Source of the DNA: an uncultured Paracoccaceae bacterium
Lineage (GTDB): Bacteria; Pseudomonadota; Alphaproteobacteria; Rhodobacterales; Rhodobacteraceae
Direction of reading: 5' to 3'
Assembly: GCA_958439195.1 (NCBI GenBank)
Contig: OY288160.1
Location: 439,501-503,500, forward strand
DNA: 64,000 nucleotides
Below, piece after piece: positions 52,394 to 61,510 of this stretch (the first letter of the stretch is position 1; each line of letters begins with the position of its first letter). Under the pieces are notes generated by a model. That model saw nothing but the letters and a program-made list of their open reading frames with translations. It had not been told where the DNA came from and did no database searches. The translations under genes and the position numbers were made by a program.

Positions 52394-53166
52394 AAGTTTC
52401 TTCCTCCTCTGTTTATGCTCTGTCCCACCAGGCCCTCTCTGGACATGATCTGGTGGGTCGTCTCGTAGATGCGCCGCTCGTGAACCTTGAAGGCTGCTGC
52501 GGCAGCATTTCCGTCACGCAACACCAACGCGTCGAAGATCGCGCGATGGTCCGAGATGCTCACGTCGATCGCTCCGGGGCGCGCCACGACCCGGCGGCGA
52601 TGATCCATCAGGTAAGCGTAGAGCGTGGTCGCGACGTCGGCGAGGACCCGGTTGGCCCCCGCGGAATAGATCACAGTGTGAAATTCACGGTCCGATATGA
52701 GGAAACTTAACGGGTCTTCCTTGGCCGCCTCCTGCGCCGCGATGAGATCTTGCAACCGTTTCAAGGACGCCGCATCGATCAGCTCTGCCGCCCGTCGCGC
52801 TAAAGCCTCCTCCACGACCAAACGCGTCCCGTGCACATCCTCCAAACTGTAGGCTTTCACATCCCTATACGGCATCTCCGCCAAAGCCAGTTCGCCAACG
52901 TTGGCGGAAATCACCATCGTCCGCGCACCCTGAACGACCGACAGGATCCCCCGTGTCGACAGTATCAGCAGCGCACCACGGATGGTTTCGCGACTAACGC
53001 GCATGGCAGACGCAAGGTCACGTTCAGAGGGAAGCTCATCTCCAACAGATATCGCGCCTGAGGCGATCAGGGTGGCCAGCTTTTCGGCGATCGTGTTCTT
53101 CATGGGCCGGCGCGACACTTGAACCGCGCCAGATGCAGCCTCAAACAAAAGCGTCATTGCATCCAT
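52390..53166 (-). CDS. GntR-family (FCD) transcriptional regulator
   Basis: 258 residues. Winged helix: TIAEKLATLIASGAISVGDE then LPSERDLASAMRVSRETIRG (about 24-63). FCD domain: RLVVEEALARRAAELIDAA, REFHTVIYSAGANR (metal histidine) and ISDHRAIFDALVLRDGNAA. ATG 53166 with AAAGG upstream is chosen; ATG 53157 is possible. It is the first gene of the operon with importer, lactonase and DenD, and a palindrome lies upstream, implying autoregulation. Confidence 0.87.
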   Translation of the reverse strand: MDAMTLLFEAASGAVQVSRRPMKNTIAEKLATLIASGAISVGDELPSERDLASAMRVSRETIRGALLILSTRGILSVVQGARTMVISANVGELALAEMPYRDVKAYSLEDVHGTRLVVEEALARRAAELIDAASLKRLQDLIAAQEAAKEDPLSFLISDREFHTVIYSAGANRVLADVATTLYAYLMDHRRRVVARPGAIDVSISDHRAIFDALVLRDGNAAAAAFKVHERRIYETTHQIMSREGLVGQSINRGGRNL

Positions 53167-53211
53167 CGCCAGCCTTTCTATAGCGTTTCGTCGGGGAACA
53201 ATTTCTGCACT

Positions 53212-53234
53212 ACTGGTCGGAACAATGTACCAGT
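53212..53234. promoter_or_regulatory. Inverted repeat upstream of the GntR regulator, candidate operator
   Basis: ACTGGT-(11 nt)-ACCAGT, perfect 6-bp arms, lies about 45 bp upstream of the regulator start. Each arm holds a TGGT half-site as expected for many GntR proteins. A role in autoregulation of the operon is inferred. Confidence 0.5.
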
Positions 53235-53613
53235 TAGAATGTTGAGTCAACGAGATCGTGAAGACCTTGCCCACTAGTTCCGCGTCCCTAGAAGGCTGCT
53301 GAAGATGGCGGCGACGTCCGGCAGTTTACTTTCCCTGCAGCTTGCGGCCTTTAGCATTAGGTCGTTCGGCGCAGAAGGTATGTGTGCCTTACTCGGCGTC
53401 TCAACGTCAGATGGTCGGAAGCTGGGGCAGGGGCACAAGACCAAGCACTGCCTACTATGCGGGGTGCGGGTGGAACTACCCAATCGGGTCTGGTGTGCCG
53501 CCATCTCCTATCTGCCGATTTGCCTGGACTGACCGGTTGAAACGGGTCGGCACCTGTTCAAGGATCGGGTAGAAGCTCACAAGTTCTTCTGACACTGCCA
53601 CATTTCGCTGAAA
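53235..53613. other. Gap of about 380 bp between two minus-strand operons
   Basis: No supported gene. Plus frames of 75-76 codons here show no motif. It contains the promoter area of the GntR-ABC operon at its left and the 3' end region of pdxA2 at its right. Confidence 0.4.
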
Positions 53614-54666
53614 TCAGAAAACCACCCCATCTGTAGCGGAGGTGCCTTTGGGGGCGGCAAGTTGCAAGGCATAATCTATCGCCTCGATCAGGCTGGTCGC
53701 GTCTGCGATGCCCTGGCCGGCGATGTCGAAGGCCGTCCCGTGATCGACGGACGTTCGGATGACTGGAAGTCCCAAGGTCACATTCACGCCGCTGAGCGCT
53801 AGCCAACGCCCGGTTGCTGGATCCACTGAGAAACCCAGCAGTTTCACAGGGATATGCCCTTGATCGTGATACATGGCGACAACCGCGTCGTAATCGCCCG
53901 CGCGGAGTTTGACGAATACAGTGTCGCCCGGGACCGGCCCAGCCACGCGTTCGCCCTGTGCGACATACTGTTTGACCAGCGGTTCCGTTACGTCAATGTC
54001 GTGGCGGCCGAAGATGCCGCCCTCGCCCGCGTGAGGATTGAGAGCCGCCACTGCAATGCGCGGGTGATCAATGCCCATCTTGCGCAGAGTTGCCAGCGTC
54101 AGGTCAATCACGCGGGCAATTCTTTGCGCCGTCGCCTTGCCTGGTACTTCCTCCAGAGCGCAATGCGTCGTGACGTGGCTTACGCGGAACGGTCCGTGTG
54201 CCAGCATCATCACACTGCCAGTCATTCCTGTCAGGGAGGCAAGAAGTTCGGTGTGGCCAGCGAAATCATGGCCAGCAAGATGCAATGCTTCCTTGTTCAG
54301 CGGTGCGGTCACGATGCCTGTGATCTGGCCTTCCAGCGCCATACGCGTTGCAATGGCCACGGCCTGATAGGCCTGTTCTCCGGCTGCAGCGCTCAACTCG
54401 CCCCACCGGATTTCGGAGCCGGGCGGCGGTGTGGATAGAACAGCAGCACCGGCAAGGCCAGGGATGTCAGCCTCTGCTATGACTGGCGGAGGGACCAGGT
54501 CGAGTGCGGCCCCGGCACGGGCGAGCACTCCTGGATCACCAACGAGAAGCAGCGCCAGTTCCTTTGCGGCGAGCCGGCCCTTCATTTGGGCAACTGCCTT
54601 GAGTGCTATTTCGGGTCCGATGCCTGCCGGATCGCCAAGTGTTATGGCGAGAACTGGATGCGTCAC
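53614..54666 (-). CDS. pdxA2: PdxA2-type 4-phosphate dehydrogenase (4-hydroxythreonine-4-phosphate dehydrogenase family)
   Basis: 350 residues. ITLGDPAGIGPEIALKA opens the protein. Metal histidines lie in DFAGHTELLASL (about 133-144), NPHAGEGGIFG (about 210) and MYHDQGHIPVKLLGF (about 267). The substrate motif RTSVDHGTAFDIAG is near 310. PdxA2 paralogues oxidise D-threonate- or D-erythronate-4-phosphate with decarboxylation to DHAP. Within this tetronate cluster that role is more likely than vitamin B6 synthesis. Confidence 0.85.
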   Translation of the reverse strand: MTHPVLAITLGDPAGIGPEIALKAVAQMKGRLAAKELALLLVGDPGVLARAGAALDLVPPPVIAEADIPGLAGAAVLSTPPPGSEIRWGELSAAAGEQAYQAVAIATRMALEGQITGIVTAPLNKEALHLAGHDFAGHTELLASLTGMTGSVMMLAHGPFRVSHVTTHCALEEVPGKATAQRIARVIDLTLATLRKMGIDHPRIAVAALNPHAGEGGIFGRHDIDVTEPLVKQYVAQGERVAGPVPGDTVFVKLRAGDYDAVVAMYHDQGHIPVKLLGFSVDPATGRWLALSGVNVTLGLPVIRTSVDHGTAFDIAGQGIADATSLIEAIDYALQLAAPKGTSATDGVVF

Positions 54667-54893
54667 AGCGGCCTCATTTGAATTTGGATTTTCTGGAATG
54701 CATTGCCGCCATTTCCGCAGTTGATCACCAGTCTGAACGGCATATCCTTGAACACTGGGCTGAACGTACTGTCCGTCATGGCTATCCTCCGTTGCCTTAA
54801 AACGGTCGTGTCGTCGTGTTTACGAAACCTTTGGCAAGCCAATTATGGTCTGACCAAGCACACCGGAGTTCTGCACAATTTTCGGAATCGACG

Positions 54894-55667
54894 TCAGTCG
54901 CGCCAACTTGACAGCCAGCCCAGTCCCGAAGATGTCGATCCGGCGGGGCGATACTCGCACCCGACAAAGCCATCGTAGCCCAAAGCGTCCAGTTCGCGCA
55001 GGATGCGCCTATCATCCAATTCGCCGCTGCACGGTTCGTGACGGAGAGGCACTGCGGCTATCTGGATGTGGCCAATGATCGGCATCATCTGTCGCAAGCC
55101 CATCGTAACATCGCCATGCAAGATCTGACGGTGGTAAATGTCGAATTGCAGTTTGAGGTTCGGCAGGCTCAGTTCGGCGATGAGATCGGCCGCTTGGTTG
55201 AAGTCGTTCAGGTAATAGCCCGGCATATCGCGTTTGTTGATCGGCTCGATCACGATATCCAACCCGGCTTGCCCGGCATGTTCGCAGGCATAGGACAAGG
55301 CCTGCCGATAGGCGGTGGCGGCGCCGGGATCCGACCTGTCCGCAAGGCCCGCCATCATGTGCAGGCGACGCACACCGGTGGCCTGAGCATAAAGCAGTGC
55401 CGTGGCAACGGAGGAGCGAAAATCTGCGCCCCGGCCTGGCAGGGCGGCAAGACCGCGTTCCCCGGCGGCCCAATCGCCCGGTGGAAGGTTGAACAAGGCT
55501 TGCGTCAAGCCATTCTTGGAAAGGGCCTCTGCGACCTCGCTCGGTTCATGATCATAGGGAAAGAGATACTCCACCGCATCGAACCCGGCCTGTGCGGCCG
55601 CAGCGAAGCGATCAAGAAAGGGTACTTCGTTGAACATCATCGTCAGATTGGCGGCAAAGCGTGGCAT
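54894..55667 (-). CDS. otnI: 2-oxo-tetronate isomerase (hydroxypyruvate isomerase family)
   Basis: 257-residue TIM-barrel isomerase. The start FAANLTMMFNEVPFLDRFAA (4-23) and NLPPGDWAAGERGLAALPG (about 69-87) are family hallmarks. Metal ligands lie in IEPINKRDMPGYYLND (Glu), LQFDIYHRQIL (Asp, His) and CEYRPAG near 240 (Glu). OtnI converts 2-oxo-tetronate to 3-oxo-tetronate. It lies 3 bp after the ltnD stop on the same transcript. Confidence 0.88.
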   Translation of the reverse strand: MPRFAANLTMMFNEVPFLDRFAAAAQAGFDAVEYLFPYDHEPSEVAEALSKNGLTQALFNLPPGDWAAGERGLAALPGRGADFRSSVATALLYAQATGVRRLHMMAGLADRSDPGAATAYRQALSYACEHAGQAGLDIVIEPINKRDMPGYYLNDFNQAADLIAELSLPNLKLQFDIYHRQILHGDVTMGLRQMMPIIGHIQIAAVPLRHEPCSGELDDRRILRELDALGYDGFVGCEYRPAGSTSSGLGWLSSWRD

Positions 55668-55670
55668 GGA

Positions 55671-56594
55671 TCATGCGTCCTTTGCGGGCAAGCCGGGCAA
55701 GTCCAGCCCCGCCAGCGTGGCAATCATGCGCGCGACGGACGCATCATCATCGCGCCCCATTCCTGCAGCGGCGGTCATCACGAACATCTGCAGGGCCATC
55801 GACGCGATCGGAGTGGGGAATTTCAATCCGCGCCCGATATCCGACACGATCCCGAGATCCTTGGTGAAGATGTCGACTGCGCTTTTGGGCGCGTAATCGC
55901 CTTCAAGGATGTGGGGCACACGGTTTTCAAACATCCATGAATTGCCGGCGGATGCGGTGATCACCTCGTAAACCCTCGCGATGTCCAGGTTCATCGCCTT
56001 TGCAAAGGTAATCGCTTCGCAGGCAGCGGCGATATGGACGCCCGCAAGCAATTGATTGACGATCTTGAAGGCGGCCCCTGTGCCCGCATCGGGGCCAAGT
56101 TCATAGACCTTGGCGGCGATGCAATCCAGAACCGGGCGGGCCCGCAGGAAGGCCGTTGGAGAACCCGATGCCATGACCGTGAGGTCGCCCGCAGCCGCAC
56201 GGACCGCGCCGCCGCTGATGGGAGCGTCGAGATAGCCCAGATCCAACGCCGCCGCACGGGCCGCGAAATCATGCGCCGCGTCGGGCGACATGGTGGCGCA
56301 AGACATCAGAACGGCGCCCTTGGCTGCCGTGGCAGCCGCGCCCTGAGGACCGAACAGCACCGACTCTGTCTGCGTCGCGTTAACCACGACACAGAGGACG
56401 ACATCGGCATTGTCGGCTGCTTCGGCCGGACTTGCCGCAGTTTGCCCACCCTTTTCGGCGAGGCTGGACATGGTATCGGGGTTCACGTCGAACCCTGTCA
56501 CCGAAAAACCGCCGCGCAGCAGTGATGCGGCCATTCCAAATCCCATGGAACCAAGGCCGATCACGCAAACCTTCAGGGGTGTTGGGGTGGTCAT
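55671..56594 (-). CDS. ltnD: L-threonate dehydrogenase
   Basis: 307 residues of the 6-phosphogluconate dehydrogenase-like beta-hydroxyacid family. Rossmann motif VCVIGLGSMGFGMAASLL (about 9-26). Substrate motif LDAPISGGAVRAAAGDLTVM (about 128-147), and the catalytic lysine in FKIVNQLLAGVHIAAACEA. LtnD oxidises L-threonate to 2-oxo-tetronate with NAD. First gene of the minus-strand ltnD-otnI-pdxA2 transcript, divergent from otnK. Confidence 0.87.
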   Translation of the reverse strand: MTTPTPLKVCVIGLGSMGFGMAASLLRGGFSVTGFDVNPDTMSSLAEKGGQTAASPAEAADNADVVLCVVVNATQTESVLFGPQGAAATAAKGAVLMSCATMSPDAAHDFAARAAALDLGYLDAPISGGAVRAAAGDLTVMASGSPTAFLRARPVLDCIAAKVYELGPDAGTGAAFKIVNQLLAGVHIAAACEAITFAKAMNLDIARVYEVITASAGNSWMFENRVPHILEGDYAPKSAVDIFTKDLGIVSDIGRGLKFPTPIASMALQMFVMTAAAGMGRDDDASVARMIATLAGLDLPGLPAKDA

Positions 56595-56668
56595 GCGCGT
56601 GGCCTTTGCAGTTTGGTGTGATGGGCAAAGCGCGCAGAAAAAGTGCGTTCACCTTGACTTTCGGCGAG

Positions 56669-56682
56669 TGGTAACGTTCCCA
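56669..56682. promoter_or_regulatory. LacI-type operator palindrome in the ltnD/otnK divergent region
   Basis: TGGTAACGTTCCCA, a near-perfect palindrome centred on AACGTT, lies 75 bp from the ltnD start. It shares the AACGTTC core and the following ATAAG with the tandem operators before the ABC operon (58904-58929). TTGACT (56654) just upstream could be a -35 box. Confidence 0.65.
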
Positions 56683-56805
56683 TAAGCTGGTTAGCGCAGG
56701 ATTGGCGTCGAACGCAAGCCTTTCCTCTGCCGGTTGGCATGGCCCGGACAGGCCGTTCCGGCTGTGTAAAACGGGGGCGTGGATGCCCTATAGAAAGGAA
56801 CGCCA

Positions 56806-58077
56806 ATGCGGTTGGGCGCAGTAGCAGATGACATCACCGGTGCGACGGATCTATGCCTCATGCTGTCGCGCGGCGGGCTCAGGACGGTGCAGATCATGGG
56901 CCTGCCCAGCGGTCCATTTCCCGATGCCGATGCGGTGGTGATCGCGCTGAAGTCGCGTTCTATTCCGGCCGAGCGAGCGGTCGAGCAATCGGTGGCAGCG
57001 GCACAAGCCTTGCGGGCCGCAGGGGCGGAGCAGGTCTTGTTCAAGTATTGTTCGACCTTTGACAGCACGGACGACGGAAACATCGGGCCTGTCGCGGAGG
57101 CGCTGATGCATGTCATGGGAGGCGACCTGACGATTGCCTGCCCGTCCTTTCCCGAGGCGGGGCGGACCACCTATCGGGGCCATCTTTTTGTCGGTGACCT
57201 GTTGTTGTCCGACAGCCCGCTCAAGGACCATCCCTTGAACCCGATGCATGATGCAAATCTGGTCCGGGTGCTGGGACGTCAAACCGACCTTCCCATCGGC
57301 CTTGTCCCGATCGGCGTGATCCGGAAGGGCGCGGCAGCCATTCGCACCCACTTTGCCAAAGAGCGGGCAGACGGCAAGCGCATCCTTATCGTCGACACTC
57401 TGGAAAACGAGGATCTGCATGTGATCGCGGCGGCTTGCGCGGACATGCCGCTCGTGACTGGTGGCTCTGGCATAGCCATGGGCCTTGCCGCAAACTTTAC
57501 AGCGTCGGGCAAGGTCGTGCCCCGGCCCGCCCCGCGCAGCATGGTTGCCCGCGCTGGGCGGTCGGTTGTTCTGGCGGGATCGTGTTCATCGGCGACACGT
57601 GGGCAGATCGCAGCGGCCAAGGCGGCGGGCCTGCCTGCGATGGCGCTTGATGTGTCGGCATTGGCCGAAGGGAGGCAGTCGGTCAAGGATCTGACCGACT
57701 GGATCATTGCGCAGCCGGAGAACAGCATTCCCGTCCTGTATTCCAGTGCGGATCCCGAGGTGCTCGCCTTGGTGCAGGCAAGTTTGGGCCAGCACGAATC
57801 CGGCCGCATCGTGGAAAACGCCCTGGCCGATGTTGCACAGGGGCTGTTGGCCCACGGGTTTTGCAGATTCATCGTGGCGGGGGGCGAGACTTCCGGTGCA
57901 GTCGTGGCTGCGCTCGGGGTCACGATGTTGGAAATCGGACCGGAAATTGCTGCAGGGGTGCCGTGGACGCGCAGCGTTGGCGGTCCTGATATCGCCCTGG
58001 CGTTGAAATCCGGCAATTTCGGCGGGCCGGATTTTTTCCTGACCGCGTGGTCCCTGCTGGAGCCTGCCAATGTCTGA
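56806..58077 (+). CDS. otnK: 3-oxo-tetronate 4-kinase (DUF1537)
   Basis: 423 residues. Substrate domain: AVADDITGATDLCLML (about 5-20) and LFKYCSTFDSTDDGNIG (about 81-97), with FPEAGRTTYRGHLFVGDLLL (about 123-142). Nucleotide domain: VAGGETSGAVVAALGV (about 363-378). It phosphorylates 3-oxo-tetronate to the 4-phosphate. AAAGGAACGCC precedes the ATG. It overlaps otnC by 8 bp. Confidence 0.92.
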   Translation: MRLGAVADDITGATDLCLMLSRGGLRTVQIMGLPSGPFPDADAVVIALKSRSIPAERAVEQSVAAAQALRAAGAEQVLFKYCSTFDSTDDGNIGPVAEALMHVMGGDLTIACPSFPEAGRTTYRGHLFVGDLLLSDSPLKDHPLNPMHDANLVRVLGRQTDLPIGLVPIGVIRKGAAAIRTHFAKERADGKRILIVDTLENEDLHVIAAACADMPLVTGGSGIAMGLAANFTASGKVVPRPAPRSMVARAGRSVVLAGSCSSATRGQIAAAKAAGLPAMALDVSALAEGRQSVKDLTDWIIAQPENSIPVLYSSADPEVLALVQASLGQHESGRIVENALADVAQGLLAHGFCRFIVAGGETSGAVVAALGVTMLEIGPEIAAGVPWTRSVGGPDIALALKSGNFGGPDFFLTAWSLLEPANV

Positions 58078-58711
58078 CGAAACTAGAGCGCGAGACGAAA
58101 TATGTCGTGTCGGTGCGTCCCTTTTCGACCGGGGTCTCACTGCAGGATCAAGCGGCAATATATCGGTGCGGTTGCCAGATGGTGGTTGGCTCATGACACC
58201 CACCAATGCCTCGCTTGGTGCACTGGAGCCGACGCGCCTTTCGCGGTTTGACGCTGATGGGCGGCTGATTTCCGGGGATGCCCCGACCAAAGAGGCGTTC
58301 CTGCATTTTTCAATGTATGGCGAGCGGGCCGATGCGGCGGCTGTCGTGCATCTCCATTCCAGCCATGCAACGGCTGTCAGCATCTTGCGCGATGTGGACC
58401 CGAATGATGTGCTGCCGGCCCTGACCGCCTATTATGTGATGCGGGTCGGGCGGTTGCCTCTGGTGCCCTATTTCGCGCCTGGGGATGCCGACCTTGCCCA
58501 TGCCGTACGGGCCTTGGCCAGCCAGCATCATGCCGTGCTTCTGGCCAATCACGGGCCGGTGGTCGCGGGCACGTCGTTGGCCAATGCACAATATGCGACG
58601 GAAGAACTGGAAGAAACCGCAAAGCTGTTCCTGATGCTGCAAAACCATGCCTTGCGGACGCTGACCCCCGAACAGGTGGGTGACCTGCGAAAGCGATTCA
58701 ATCTCGCCTGA
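58070..58711 (+). CDS. otnC: 3-oxo-tetronate-4-phosphate decarboxylase (class II aldolase family)
   Basis: 213 residues of the class II aldolase/adducin fold. Phosphate loop TAGSSGNISVRL (24-35), catalytic glutamate in APTKEAFLH (E75) and metal histidines VVHLHSSHA (H94, H96) and LLANHGPVVAG (H161). OtnC decarboxylates 3-oxo-tetronate-4-phosphate to dihydroxyacetone phosphate and completes the tetronate route. Start overlaps otnK. Confidence 0.9.
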   Translation: MSDETRARDEICRVGASLFDRGLTAGSSGNISVRLPDGGWLMTPTNASLGALEPTRLSRFDADGRLISGDAPTKEAFLHFSMYGERADAAAVVHLHSSHATAVSILRDVDPNDVLPALTAYYVMRVGRLPLVPYFAPGDADLAHAVRALASQHHAVLLANHGPVVAGTSLANAQYATEELEETAKLFLMLQNHALRTLTPEQVGDLRKRFNLA

Positions 58712-58903
58712 CCGGGCGGCTGTTTTTTGAGGTGTCACCCAGCACTGGGAACCTTGGATTGGGGGCCAGTGTTTCGGCCTTTGGTTGGGTAGGAAACCAG
58801 CGCTGGCCAGACTTCTGATCTTGCAAAGGAATCTTCCGACACGCCAATCGAGGGCGTGTTGTACGAGAAAGATGTTGACGGGTCAGGTTAGATATGCACT
58901 TTT

Positions 58904-58929
58904 GGGAACGTTCTCAGGGAACGTTCTCA
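58904..58929 (+). promoter_or_regulatory. Tandem LacI-type operators before the ABC importer
   Basis: GGGAACGTTCTCA occurs twice head to tail (58904-58916, 58917-58929), each a near-palindrome centred on GAACGTTC. A TTGACG box lies at 58875. The pair sits 39 bp before the ATG of the importer ATPase and matches the motif at 56669, so one LacI-family repressor may act at both. The regulator beginning at 63921 is the obvious candidate. Confidence 0.72.
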
Positions 58930-58967
58930 TAAGCGAACCGACCCTGAGTGCATGGGAGGAGACCACA

Positions 58968-60521
58968 ATGTTAGGTGCGAGGCACGACGCTGCGCGAGCA
59001 GTCGGCGAAGCGCATTCTGTCGCCCTTTTGGCCGAAGGCCTGCGTAAGGCCTATGGCGCGACGGTGGCGCTGGAGCATGCCGACATTTCGCTTGCTGCGG
59101 GCAAAGTCCATGCTCTTCTGGGCGAAAATGGCGCGGGGAAGTCGACGCTTGTTCGTATCCTGACAGGGGCGGTTCGCCCGGATGCGGGAACCCTTGAACT
59201 GAACGGCTCTTACTATGCGCCACAGACCTTGATCGAGGCGCGAAGCTATGGCGTGGCGACAGCCTTTCAGGAACTGAGCCTGGTTCCGAACCTGACGGTG
59301 GCGCAAAATCTGCTGCTGCCCGATATGCCCCGAGGGCCGCTCGGGCTGGTCTCATTCCGGCGTGTTTTGGAGATGGGCAGCGACATCCTTGCCCGCCACG
59401 GCCTGCAGCGGATTGATCCTGCGACGCAGGTCGCGCTTTTGCCTTTGGCCGAACGGCAACGGATCGAGATTGTTCGCGCGATGGAAAACGCCTCATCGCT
59501 GTTGATTCTGGATGAACCCACTGCAGCCTTGGCGGAAACCGACTGGCTGTTTGACCGCATCAGGATGATGACGGCACGGAATGTTGCGGTGCTTTATATT
59601 TCGCACCGATTGGCCGAGGTGCGCGAAATTTGTTCTGACGCCACGGTTCTGCGAAACGGACGGTCTATCGCATCTGTCGGGCTGGCGGAAGCATCGGATG
59701 ACGATATCTTTGAAATGATGGTGGGGCGCCGGGTGGACCACACGGCCCGCAATCGTGCGGCCTCGCGTCTAAGCGATGCGGCGCCGCGCCTTTCGGTCAA
59801 GGGGCTGAGCGGGCACGGGCTGAAGGATATTTCATTCGAGCTGCGCCCCGGCGAAGTTCTGGGTATCGCGGCCTTGGAAGGGCAGGGGCAGCGTGGCCTG
59901 TTCCGGATGCTTGCAGGGCTGACCGTGCCAGAGCGCGGTGCCGTGCAGATTGACGGACTCCCCACCACCCTGAGCAGCCCGCGTCAGGCATTGCGGGCAG
60001 CGAGCGGCATCGCCTACCTGCCAGAGGAACGCAAGACGGAAGGTATCCTTGCCGGTCTCACCGCCGCAACGAATGTGGTGCTGCCCGTTCTACCTGGCGC
60101 GGCCTATGCCGCGATGATCACTCCGCAGGCCGAGCTGCGCGCGGCTGGACCGTCGGCGACCAAAGTCGACATGAGCCCGCGCTATCTTGATTTTGCGATC
60201 GGTGATCTTTCCGGCGGCAATCAGCAAAAGGCCCTTGTCGCCCGCACCTTGGCGACCGGGGCAAAGACACTGTTGCTGTTCGACCCGACACGTGGCGTCG
60301 ATGTCGGGACCAAGCAGTCCATCTATGCCGCCATTCGCGCCTTTGCCGAACAGGGGGGATCGGTGATCTTTTATTCCTCGGAATTGCCCGAGGTGGTTCA
60401 ACTCGCAGATCGCTGCCTTGCGCTTTATGACGGGCGGGTTTTCCAGGCCTTTGAGGGTGACGCCATTGCCGAACAGGCGTTGGTTGCGGCCATTCATGGC
60501 CATGCCGGGGGTCATCACTGA
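58968..60521 (+). CDS. Sugar ABC transporter ATP-binding protein (RbsA type)
   Basis: 517 residues with two ATPase domains. First: ALLGENGAGKSTLVRIL, LPLAERQRIEIVRAM and LLILDEPTAALAETD. Second: IAALEGQGQRGLFRML (degenerate Walker A), LSGGNQQKALVARTL and LLLFDPTRGVDVGTK. ATG 58968 has GGGAGGAG 7 bp upstream; a longer upstream frame is rejected since it would run through the operators. First gene of the importer likely delivering L-threonate or a related C4 acid. Confidence 0.9.
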   Translation: MLGARHDAARAVGEAHSVALLAEGLRKAYGATVALEHADISLAAGKVHALLGENGAGKSTLVRILTGAVRPDAGTLELNGSYYAPQTLIEARSYGVATAFQELSLVPNLTVAQNLLLPDMPRGPLGLVSFRRVLEMGSDILARHGLQRIDPATQVALLPLAERQRIEIVRAMENASSLLILDEPTAALAETDWLFDRIRMMTARNVAVLYISHRLAEVREICSDATVLRNGRSIASVGLAEASDDDIFEMMVGRRVDHTARNRAASRLSDAAPRLSVKGLSGHGLKDISFELRPGEVLGIAALEGQGQRGLFRMLAGLTVPERGAVQIDGLPTTLSSPRQALRAASGIAYLPEERKTEGILAGLTAATNVVLPVLPGAAYAAMITPQAELRAAGPSATKVDMSPRYLDFAIGDLSGGNQQKALVARTLATGAKTLLLFDPTRGVDVGTKQSIYAAIRAFAEQGGSVIFYSSELPEVVQLADRCLALYDGRVFQAFEGDAIAEQALVAAIHGHAGGHH

Positions 60522-61510
60522 TGGCGTTGGCCCAGTTCGAAGTTCAAACCGTGCCGGCGTGGAAAACCCTGTTGATCAAGTCAACGCGCGGTGCTGCCCT
60601 GATCGTCGGGATTTATCTGATCCTCTATGCCTTCTACGCCTATCAGCAACCAAGGGCCCTATCGGCGTCGTCATTTGCGTCGCTGATGAACAACACGGCC
60701 CCGCTTGCCTTGGCTGCGGCGGGGCAGGCGCTTGTCGTGATCAGTCGCGGCTTTGATCTTTCGGTCGCAGGGGTGATTTCCATCTGCAACGTGACGCTTG
60801 CCGTCTATCCGTTGGAGGGACCGGGCGGTGCCCTTATGTCGGCTTTGCTGTGCATGGCTATTGGGCTGACCGTCGGCGCCGTGAATGGCGTACTGGTGGC
60901 AGTGCTGCGGCTGCAATCCATTGCCGCGACGCTGGCGACGATGATCATCTGTCAGGGGATTGCCCTTGTCATTCTGAAAGCACCCGGCGGATCCGTGGCG
61001 AACTGGATCGCGGATGAGATGACTGGCCGTCTGGCAGGCGTGATCCCGGTGTCGGGCCTGGTGGTCGCGCTTGTGATCGGGACTTGGCTTTTGCTTCGGC
61101 GCAGCAATTTCGGCCTGTCGCTGTATGCGATCGGGGCGGATGAGCATTCTGCTGCGCTATCCGGGATCAACACCCGGCGTGTGCGGTTCCTGACCTTTGT
61201 CATAGCGGGGGCAATCTATGGGCTGGCCGGGTTCATGTTGAGCGCGCAGACCGCGACCGGCAACCCAACTGCGGGCACGCCACTTCTGATGCTGTCCTTC
61301 GCGGCGGTGGCCTTGGGGGGCACCTCACTTTCTGGTGGGAAGGGTGGGTTGTTTGCCGCAGTGATGGGGGCCGCGGTGTTGATGCTTTTGCAGAAGGTGC
61401 TGTTCTCGTTCGGGATTTCGTCATTTTACACTGGCATGTTTCAGGGCGTCGCGTTGATTTGCGCCGTGGTGTTCAGCGGCCTTCTCACGCGGTTGGGAGA
61501 GGTGAAATGA
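60521..61510 (+). CDS. Ribose-type ABC transporter permease (first)
   Basis: 329-residue membrane protein with about nine helices. The motif ALVVISRGFDLSVAGVISIC (about 69-88) is the RbsC hallmark (GIDLSV-like) with an arginine-glycine-phenylalanine variation. GLSLYAIGADEHSAALSGI (about 197-215) is the loop contacting the ATPase. Start overlaps the ATPase stop (TGATG). Confidence 0.9.
   Translation: MALAQFEVQTVPAWKTLLIKSTRGAALIVGIYLILYAFYAYQQPRALSASSFASLMNNTAPLALAAAGQALVVISRGFDLSVAGVISICNVTLAVYPLEGPGGALMSALLCMAIGLTVGAVNGVLVAVLRLQSIAATLATMIICQGIALVILKAPGGSVANWIADEMTGRLAGVIPVSGLVVALVIGTWLLLRRSNFGLSLYAIGADEHSAALSGINTRRVRFLTFVIAGAIYGLAGFMLSAQTATGNPTAGTPLLMLSFAAVALGGTSLSGGKGGLFAAVMGAAVLMLLQKVLFSFGISSFYTGMFQGVALICAVVFSGLLTRLGEVK

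Noticed and set aside
53305..53572. Small plus-strand frames in the gap before pdxA2
   Set aside because: Two overlapping frames with no domain, no ribosome-binding site and no neighbour relation.
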